Shown one piece after another: positions 1-5,685 of a stretch of 15,563 bases of DNA. The stretch is from an uncultured Bacteroidales bacterium (GTDB taxonomy: Bacteria; Bacteroidota; Bacteroidia; Bacteroidales; Paludibacteraceae): assembly GCA_934725535.1 (NCBI GenBank), contig CAKVBV010000057.1, forward strand, positions 1 to 15,563, read 5' to 3'. The notes under the pieces are model-generated. The model saw nothing but the letters and a program-made list of their open reading frames with translations. It did no database searches and had not been told where the DNA came from. The number at the start of each line of letters is the position of its first letter. The stretch's first letter is position 1. The translations under genes and the position numbers were made by a program.

Positions 1-1
1 C

Positions 2-187
2 CCGAAGCAGGTGGGACTGCCATGCCCCAACGTGAGCAGCAGTTATGTGTTTTGCACGGGCAGCGATTTCTTCGCCTATCCGAACAACTTCAACTACTAC
101 GCGCAGTTCTACCGCGACACATTCCAACACGGGGGCATCTCGTTGGAGGAGATGCTGATACCGTTGGTGACCCTTGAACCGAAATGA
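2..187 (+). CDS. porX: PorX-like response regulator with PglZ domain, C-terminal end (partial)
   Basis: The frame is open from the left edge and ends with TGA at 185-187, giving the last 61 residues of a protein. The residues include SSSYVFCTGSDFFAYPNNFN and, near the end, FQHGGISLEEMLIP followed by a short TLEPK tail. This is the characteristic end of the PglZ (alkaline phosphatase-like) domain of Bacteroidota PorX. In known members, PorX pairs an N-terminal CheY-like receiver with this PglZ domain and works with the sensor PorY to control type IX secretion genes. The receiver domain lies outside the window, so the full architecture is inferred. The stop overlaps the start of the next gene (ATGA), suggesting co-transcription and translational coupling. 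Confidence 0.8.
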   Translation, partial: PKQVGLPCPNVSSSYVFCTGSDFFAYPNNFNYYAQFYRDTFQHGGISLEEMLIPLVTLEPK

Positions 188-1065
188 AGAAGATAGGTCG
201 GATTATCGCGTTGCTGTTTGTGTTGGTTGTGCTGTGGGCGGTGTGGTCATTGTTCTCGCACGGTTTCTCTGTGCCCGATGCCGCCGACTATCCGCACCAA
301 CTGCGTGTGCTGACCTACAACACTCATGGGCTCGGACTGACGGGCAATAAGAATGCGCAGGAGTTGCTTGCATACGTCAGTAGCCAAGACGCCGATATCG
401 TGTGCATGCAAGAGGTGAGTGTCTATAAGAACTCCGACCATCTGAGTCTGCCCGAACTGCGACGCGCGATGCGGCAGTACCCCTATACCTACTACGATTT
501 CAAGGTGTATAACAGCCATCGGCAGTTCGGCAATGTGGTGTTCTCGCGATACCCGCTGATACACAAATACACACTGCCCTACCAGTCGCGGTCGAATATC
601 AGCAGTAGGTGCGATGTGGTGGTGGGTACGGACACGTTGCGGCTGATAGTCAACCACTTGGAGAGTTACCGATTGGACAGGAATGACTTGCAGTTGGACT
701 CCATACGGGCTACCTCGTTCAAGAACAGTACCCTCAACCGCAAGTTAGAGAGTGCAGGCAAACTGCGCCGCCAACAGGCCAATGTGGTGCATAGCGAGGT
801 GAAGTCCTCGCCCTATCCCGTGCTGGTGGTGGGCGACTTCAATGCACCCCCCACCTCGTATGTGTATTGGCGAATCAAATTCGGATTAAGGGACTGCTTC
901 TTGGAGACCAGCCGTGCACATCTTGGCAATACGTACACCCGCCACCATTTGGGCATACGAATCGACTATATCCTTTGCTCGCGAATCCTGCAACCGCTTG
1001 ATTTCCATATAGATAAAGTTCACTATTCCGATCACTACCCGATTATGGCAACGGTGGGATGGTAA
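184..1065 (+). CDS. Membrane-anchored endonuclease/exonuclease/phosphatase family protein
   Basis: This 293-residue protein has one N-terminal hydrophobic segment (about residues 5-24) after a KK-R start, so it is probably an inner-membrane anchor or uncleaved signal with the enzyme domain outside the cytoplasm. The EEP (DNase I-like) metal and catalytic motifs are present in order: YNTHG with N46, QEV with E77, VNHLES with N157-H158, GDFNAP with D218 and N220, and SDHYP at 282-286 with the catalytic His. The family cleaves phosphodiester bonds in nucleic acids, inositol phosphates or lipids; the substrate cannot be read here. The start overlaps the upstream stop by four bases (ATGA), which supports this start and suggests one operon. 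Its stop lies only 9 bases from the stop of the convergent amylase gene, leaving no room for an independent terminator. Confidence 0.88.
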   Translation: MKKIGRIIALLFVLVVLWAVWSLFSHGFSVPDAADYPHQLRVLTYNTHGLGLTGNKNAQELLAYVSSQDADIVCMQEVSVYKNSDHLSLPELRRAMRQYPYTYYDFKVYNSHRQFGNVVFSRYPLIHKYTLPYQSRSNISSRCDVVVGTDTLRLIVNHLESYRLDRNDLQLDSIRATSFKNSTLNRKLESAGKLRRQQANVVHSEVKSSPYPVLVVGDFNAPPTSYVYWRIKFGLRDCFLETSRAHLGNTYTRHHLGIRIDYILCSRILQPLDFHIDKVHYSDHYPIMATVGW

Positions 1066-1074
1066 ACTTCGATT

Positions 1075-3762
1075 TTAGTATTTGTACACCTTCACCGTCT
1101 GGCGGGGCACGTAGTCGTTTTGCAGTTGCAGCAAATAAAAGCCCTGACGGAGGGAAGAGACGTTCACATAGGTGGTGTTAGGTTCTTCCATAACCAAAGT
1201 GCCCGACCAGTCGTACAGGCATACGTCTGCGGGTTGGGAGAGGTAGATGTAGTCGGAGGTGTAGGTGGGGTACGCGTCAATGGGTGAGTCGTGTGCGGCG
1301 GACTCTTGGTATGGGCGTGCGATGAGCAGGAGCAGGTTGCCTGCGGCTATGGGACAGGTGCCTGCATAGACAGGGCGACCAGTAAAATAGTCGTGCCATG
1401 TCAGTGTGGAGGCTGTACGGGTGGTGTCGGTATTCGGGTCGGGAACCGTAACTGTGAGGTCTTGGTCGGCGGAGCAGTTGCCCGCTACAAACAGTCCGAG
1501 CGTGTCGGATTGCCACCATATATACTTGACAGCCTTGCCGCTACCGAGTTGCGACTGCCGGGGTGTGCCCTCGAACAGTTGCGGCATCACGTGGGTACGG
1601 AGATTGACAATCTTCGACACCTTGTCGTATTGCGCCATACGAAGGCTGTCGGTGAACCACCCCAACTTCTCGGGTTGCTCTTTTATCGATGTGCGGTTGT
1701 TGCTGCTGATTGCGGTAGAGCCACGGGTGGAGTTGATGGAATAGTCGTAGCCCAGTTCGTTGAACTGCCATATCATCTTGGGTCCGTTGAGCAGAATGTT
1801 GAGCGCAAGGGTCATAGGCACACGGCTGAGGCGTGCTTCTTCGTTCTCTTTGACTATGCCTTTGCCGTAGGTCTTCGCCTTGTAGTAGTTGCGTTCCTCG
1901 TCGTGGCTCTCGCAGTAGGAGACGTATCCCTTGCGGTTGGCTTCGCCGATGCCGTCGCTGGTCTGGTAGCCCATTGCCATTTGGGAATAGGCATTGTTGA
2001 TGTTGTGCCAGCAGAGCATACCTTTTTGGATTAGTTTGGGTCGCTCAGTGCCCATGTTGCTGCCCCAGTGCTCCAAGATGAAGTACGCGTCGGGTGAGGT
2101 GGCTTGGATAGCATTCTCGTAGTAGTAGCATACGTTGTCGAAGGCATCGTTGGTCTTGCCGCAGAAGCCGTGCGAGAGGTCCATACGGAATCCGTCCACC
2201 TTGTATTCGGTGAGCCAGTATTTGAGTGCGCGTGTGAACATCTTGCGGGTCTCGGGGAAGTCGTGGTTCCAATCCTCATAGACATTGTCGGAGTGCGGTG
2301 CCACTGCGTTGAACCAAGGGTTATAGACCAGTTCGGCTCCGTAAGGGTATAGTTTGTTCTGCGGGTTGTTGCCCGTAGCGTGGTTGAAGACCATATCCAT
2401 GATGACCGCCATGCCGCGGGCATGGATAGAGTCGATTAGTTGACGGAACTGGTCGGGTGTGCCGTACTGTGTGTCCACGGCAAAGTAGTGGTTGGGCGAA
2501 TAGCCCCAATTGTAATCGCCATCGAACTCACAGACCGGCATAAACTCAATGGCATTCACGCCCAACTGCTGTATATAATCCAAGCGTTCCATCACGCCCA
2601 CAAAGTTACGCTTGGAGGTATAGTCATAGACCCACATCTCATAGATAACCAGGTTGTTCTTGTCGGGACGCTTGAAATTGAGCGTGGCATCGTCCCACTT
2701 GTATGGTTGCTGTGCCGTACGCAGGGAAGACTGATAGGCATTGTCTTTCCAATACTGAACAGGGGCAAAGCCGTCGCTCACATAGACCTGCTTGCCGTCG
2801 GCACGTACTACAAGATACTGATAGCGATGCTCCACGTTGGGGGTTACGGTGACAGGCAGCCAGAAATGGCATGAGTCGCGGTACATCTGATAGTCCTCGG
2901 AGGTGGTCCAGTTGTTGAAGTCGCCCACGATATAGACGGCTTTCGCCGGCACAAGGACATTGGGGTTGTTGGGTTGTTTGTTGCCTGCGGCAAAAGTGCA
3001 GAGCGTTACGCGTGTGTCATCGGCAGGGTCGAAGTTTTGCCCTAACTCAACACCCTCGGGCAATGGTTTGCATATTGTCTGCGCCATGACAGTGACAGTG
3101 CGTGTGCAGCGCGAGGTGTCGGTAGCGGTAGCGGCAGTCATGGTGACGGTGTAGTTACCCTTTTCGGGGAAAGTGAGTGTGGTATCGTAGGTGGTGCCGT
3201 GCCCCTTGCCTTGCTCTGTGCTGTTGGTCGTCAGAAGGAAGTCAGCCTCTTCGGATGTGGTAAAGGAGAAGGCTACAGAATCGCCTGCCTCTATCATCAC
3301 ATCGGTGGCAGGGGTATTGCATACGAGTGCGAGTCCCGAATCATAAAGGTCCACGAAGTAGTCTCCACCCGATGCGGTCTTGCCCTCAAGGTTTCCGTCA
3401 GGTCCGTCGTTGAAGACAAAGCAGAGTTGGGTAATCTCTATGTTGTCTGCCACACCATAGTAGGTATGGATATTGGGAGTGATGTGCAGTTCCCAGTTAC
3501 CGTCGGCATTCTTGGTCATGCGGTATTTCTCAAGCCCGTCGCGCCATGTGCCGCACTTCTGCCAAGAGGTGCCGTTGTAGGTTACACCCGTGTGGGCATA
3601 GCACTGCTTGGCGTTGAGCATACCCTTGTTGCCCTCGCGCGGGTTGAAGATGATGGTTACCTCACCACGGTAGTTTTTCTGTATAAAGGCAGGGACAGTG
3701 GTAACGGTGGCAGTGCAGATGGTGGCTGCAAGGCACAGGAGAGAGAGGAATAGTTTTCGCAT
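1075..3762 (-). CDS. Secreted GH13 alpha-amylase-family enzyme with N-terminal set domain and T9SS-like tail
   Basis: The protein has 895 residues. A signal peptide covers about residues 1-25. Residues 27-140 form a beta-rich module I cannot assign (ends near DYFVDLYDSG). Residues 155-228 look like an Ig or PKD-like domain. Residues 272-340 resemble an isoamylase-type early set/CBM48 domain (VYIVGDFNNW). The GH13 barrel spans about 370-700 with all four conserved regions: DMVFNH at 456-461, GFRMD with nucleophile D528, ILEHW with acid/base E564, and ESHDE with D621. So it should be active on alpha-glucans; the set domain suggests branched or short substrates such as pullulan-type glucans or branched starch, but specificity is not certain. 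The last about 70 residues (VCLYDWSGTLV, then SSLRQGFYLLQL and TVKVYKY) match the pattern of T9SS type A sorting domains. It is the last gene of the starch cluster and ends 9 bases from a convergent gene. Confidence 0.88.
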   Translation of the reverse strand: MRKLFLSLLCLAATICTATVTTVPAFIQKNYRGEVTIIFNPREGNKGMLNAKQCYAHTGVTYNGTSWQKCGTWRDGLEKYRMTKNADGNWELHITPNIHTYYGVADNIEITQLCFVFNDGPDGNLEGKTASGGDYFVDLYDSGLALVCNTPATDVMIEAGDSVAFSFTTSEEADFLLTTNSTEQGKGHGTTYDTTLTFPEKGNYTVTMTAATATDTSRCTRTVTVMAQTICKPLPEGVELGQNFDPADDTRVTLCTFAAGNKQPNNPNVLVPAKAVYIVGDFNNWTTSEDYQMYRDSCHFWLPVTVTPNVEHRYQYLVVRADGKQVYVSDGFAPVQYWKDNAYQSSLRTAQQPYKWDDATLNFKRPDKNNLVIYEMWVYDYTSKRNFVGVMERLDYIQQLGVNAIEFMPVCEFDGDYNWGYSPNHYFAVDTQYGTPDQFRQLIDSIHARGMAVIMDMVFNHATGNNPQNKLYPYGAELVYNPWFNAVAPHSDNVYEDWNHDFPETRKMFTRALKYWLTEYKVDGFRMDLSHGFCGKTNDAFDNVCYYYENAIQATSPDAYFILEHWGSNMGTERPKLIQKGMLCWHNINNAYSQMAMGYQTSDGIGEANRKGYVSYCESHDEERNYYKAKTYGKGIVKENEEARLSRVPMTLALNILLNGPKMIWQFNELGYDYSINSTRGSTAISSNNRTSIKEQPEKLGWFTDSLRMAQYDKVSKIVNLRTHVMPQLFEGTPRQSQLGSGKAVKYIWWQSDTLGLFVAGNCSADQDLTVTVPDPNTDTTRTASTLTWHDYFTGRPVYAGTCPIAAGNLLLLIARPYQESAAHDSPIDAYPTYTSDYIYLSQPADVCLYDWSGTLVMEEPNTTYVNVSSLRQGFYLLQLQNDYVPRQTVKVYKY

Positions 3763-3773
3763 GAGTTTACGTT

Positions 3774-3833
3774 GAGTTTATGGGTTGATGAGTTTATGGG
3801 TTGATACGTGGTTTATTGAGTTTATGGGTTGAT
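3774..3833. repeat. Three copies of a 16-base direct repeat upstream of the 895-residue amylase gene
   Basis: The 16-base unit GAGTTTATGGGTTGAT occurs at 3774-3789, 3790-3805 and 3818-3833. The first two are directly tandem and the third follows after 12 bases. A degenerate partial unit (GAGTTTAC GTTGA) lies at 3763-3775. The block sits 12-71 bases upstream of the ATG of the - strand amylase gene, so it would be in its 5' untranslated region or promoter. Copy number may vary between strains by slippage. Operator function is possible but not shown. Confidence 0.9.
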
Positions 3834-3852
3834 ATGGCGGAGTTGTCAGTAT

Positions 3853-3876
3853 GATGACGACGCGAGCCGCGTCGTC
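3853..3876. repeat. REP-like palindromic element, copy 1
   Basis: The arms GACGACGCG (3856-3864) and CGCGTCGTC (3868-3876) are perfect reverse complements around the three-base loop AGC, preceded by GAT. The same 24 bases occur at 5653-5676. Both copies lie in the two intergenic gaps of the starch cluster. There is no T-tract after either arm, so it is not a typical terminator; a dispersed REP-like element or an mRNA-stabilising hairpin fits better. Confidence 0.8.
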
Positions 3877-3923
3877 TCCCATGCACAGTATAGTCCGCGT
3901 GCCAGTTCTATTGATTATGCTAC

Positions 3924-3952
3924 AAAGGGCGTGCCATCACGGCGCGCCCTTT
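3924..3952 (-). terminator. Strong hairpin after the starch-binding protein gene
   Basis: Twelve base pairs can form between 3924-3935 and 3941-3952 (AAAGGGCG opposite CGCCCTTT, one T-G wobble, then GCC/GGC) with a five-base loop. It lies about 43 bases beyond the stop of the 486-residue gene on the - strand. The following sequence on that strand (TTTGTAGC) has only a short T-run, so termination may be partial, or the hairpin may protect the 3' end and lower expression of the downstream amylase. Confidence 0.6.
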
Positions 3953-3994
3953 GCCCTAATCATACATATCTATATTCAAATAGAACTAATACCA

Positions 3995-5455
3995 TTATTT
4001 TTGTATGAATTTCTTTCCGTTTTGCAGTACGATACCACGGTAGTTGCCGTCCACCTGTACGCCGAGCAGGTTATATACAGGAGCATTGGCATCCGGAGTG
4101 CCTGCATTGACCACCTCAGTGGGTGTGGTTGCGGTATAACCAATATAGATAGCGTCCGGAGCAAGGGTGAAGTAGATGTCGTACTTGCCCGTCTCACCTA
4201 CAAGGTACTTGCCGTCTGCAATAGTGATGTTCTCTGTACTGCCCTCTTTGATGTTCTCAATGACCCAAGCCTGTTGCGCGCAGTTGTTGTACATGGTGAA
4301 GGTGTCTCCCTTTTTGAGGTTCAGGTTAAGCACCATGTATTCTGCTGCGTTCTCCGGATTGACAGTTGCTGCGGTGTATTCCTCGCCCAGCATCACGCCA
4401 TAGTCGGGTGTGCAAGGCACAGGAATCTCTTCGAGCGTAGCATACCATATTCCGTCATAGAAATAAGGCTTGGTCTTGTCGAAGTTCAAGTCGGCTGTTT
4501 GGTTGCCCTCGCCTCCATTACCATTGTTGAAGATGATGTGTGTGAAGGTATCTGCAAATTCGTAGGAGTACACATCAAATCCGTTCTTTTGGTCGGCAGT
4601 CTTGGTCATGGCTTCGCCCGGGAAAGCCGCTTTCCAGTTTGCACCCTCGAAGACGTAAGCATACACCTTCTCCCAATTGGTGGTGTTGACATAGTAAGCG
4701 GTGATGTTTTGTACGGGTGTGGGAGACGCAAAGGAGCCTGTAAGGCAGATGTTGGTGCCGTTGAAGGTGAGTTTGACATCGCCCTTGGCTGTGAGTACGA
4801 AAACGATATTGCCGTCTTTGTCGGTCTGAATGTTCTCGGAAGAGCAGGTGTTGTCAAGGTCAGTGTAACCGAAATGGAGGTTCCACGTACCGTTGGTGAC
4901 TTTGAGACGCATGGTGTCGCCTGCTGCAAGGTTGGTGAATGTGTAGGTGGCAGGAGCGTCTGCAGTGGCTTTGCCGAGTTGGATGGCTTTCTCATTCCAC
5001 GCCTTGTCTGCGCCAACGAGTTTGTCGTTACCCGTGATGTAGTAGGTAGGAGTCTCTACAGGGGCTGTGTAGGTTGACCAAGTGCCAACGCTATTGGCAC
5101 CTTGCCCTTCTCCCCAACCTGTGATAGTGAAACAGTTGTTCGTACCGATAGTGAGGTCTCCTGTTTTATTCCAAAGCCCATCATTTCCGTTCCAAGCAAT
5201 GGTGGTTGTACCAGTCTTCTGGCGAGTAAATATACATTGGGTTGTACCATCAGGAACTTCTGCTTGGTACGTAAGCGGGTCGTTATTCACTGCGGTCATG
5301 TGAACATCGGTGTCGCCTGCTCCCCATGCGTGAATGAAGAACTCAGGGGATGCTTGTCCCCATAGACCACTACCTCCTGTGTTGAGGTAAATGGTTTTTG
5401 CGCTCAGCGAGAACATACAGGCGAGTGCAAACAGTAATGAGATAGATTTTTTCAT
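3995..5455 (-). CDS. Secreted non-catalytic starch-binding protein (multiple CBM-like domains)
   Basis: The protein has 486 residues: signal peptide about 1-19 (MKKSISLLFALACMFSLSAK), then at least four beta-rich modules and no GH13 catalytic motifs. Residues 20-118 resemble starch-binding modules found on amylases (WNKTGDLTI, FTITGWGEG). Residues 136-242 form a second binding-type domain (YYITGNDKLVG, LKVTNGTWNLHFGY). Residues 249-345 look like a CBM26-type starch-binding module (WEKVYAYVFE, then AFPGEAM, and FNNGNGGEGNQTADL). Residues 350-442 are a further domain I cannot name. The C-terminus (residues 459-486, with YNLLGVQVDG and GIVLQNGKKFIQK) closely resembles the tail of the neighbouring amylase and may be a sorting signal. 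It lies between two amylase genes on the same strand. The inferred role is to hold starch at the cell surface or act as a non-catalytic partner, by analogy with SusE/SusF, though it is not clearly their homologue. Confidence 0.82.
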   Translation of the reverse strand: MKKSISLLFALACMFSLSAKTIYLNTGGSGLWGQASPEFFIHAWGAGDTDVHMTAVNNDPLTYQAEVPDGTTQCIFTRQKTGTTTIAWNGNDGLWNKTGDLTIGTNNCFTITGWGEGQGANSVGTWSTYTAPVETPTYYITGNDKLVGADKAWNEKAIQLGKATADAPATYTFTNLAAGDTMRLKVTNGTWNLHFGYTDLDNTCSSENIQTDKDGNIVFVLTAKGDVKLTFNGTNICLTGSFASPTPVQNITAYYVNTTNWEKVYAYVFEGANWKAAFPGEAMTKTADQKNGFDVYSYEFADTFTHIIFNNGNGGEGNQTADLNFDKTKPYFYDGIWYATLEEIPVPCTPDYGVMLGEEYTAATVNPENAAEYMVLNLNLKKGDTFTMYNNCAQQAWVIENIKEGSTENITIADGKYLVGETGKYDIYFTLAPDAIYIGYTATTPTEVVNAGTPDANAPVYNLLGVQVDGNYRGIVLQNGKKFIQK

Positions 5456-5498
5456 AATGTTATAATTTTAGTTGTTTAGTAGTTATTTGTCTTTTTGG

Positions 5499-5542
5499 TA
5501 TCCATTGCTTATCCCTTCGCTATCCTCTGCTTATCCCTTGCT
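5499..5542. repeat. Four 11-base tandem repeats upstream of the starch-binding protein gene
   Basis: Imperfect units beginning TATCC start at 5499, 5510, 5521 and 5532, exactly 11 bases apart (TATCCATTGCT, TATCCCTTCGC, TATCCTCTGCT, TATCCCTTGCT). The 11-base period is close to one DNA turn, so any bound protein would contact the same face. The block lies 44-87 bases upstream of the start of the - strand gene beginning at 5455. No TAnnTTTG box was found between the repeats and the start, so the gene may be co-transcribed from the upstream amylase promoter or use a non-standard promoter. Confidence 0.75.
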
Positions 5543-5640
5543 GTTTGGCACGAGAAAGTGCGAATAGCAAAATGATAGTCGGCTGCGCGATAATGGTTAC
5601 ACGATGATGGCTTACGCGTGTTTGCCAATGCAGTTCATTT

Positions 5641-5676
5641 CGCCCTGCGGGCGATGACGACGCGAGCCGCGTCGTC
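5641..5676. repeat. REP-like palindromic element, copy 2, with adjacent second hairpin
   Basis: Positions 5653-5676 are identical to the 24 bases at 3853-3876 (9-base arms around AGC). Immediately beside it, CGCCC (5641-5645) and GGGCG (5649-5653) form a second short hairpin around TGC. The element starts 10 bases past the stop of the - strand amylase gene at 5686. It lacks a T-tract on the - strand, so it probably does not terminate transcription fully. Confidence 0.8.
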
Positions 5677-5685
5677 CCCCAAGCA

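Noticed and set aside
1291..2034. A 247-residue frame on the + strand opposite the large amylase
   Set aside because: It is the mirror of a strongly supported GH13 coding frame; long antisense frames are common in such sequence.
5653..5676. Palindrome as the terminator of the 797-residue amylase gene
   Set aside because: The stem is perfect but no T-tract follows on the - strand, so it is listed as a REP-like repeat.
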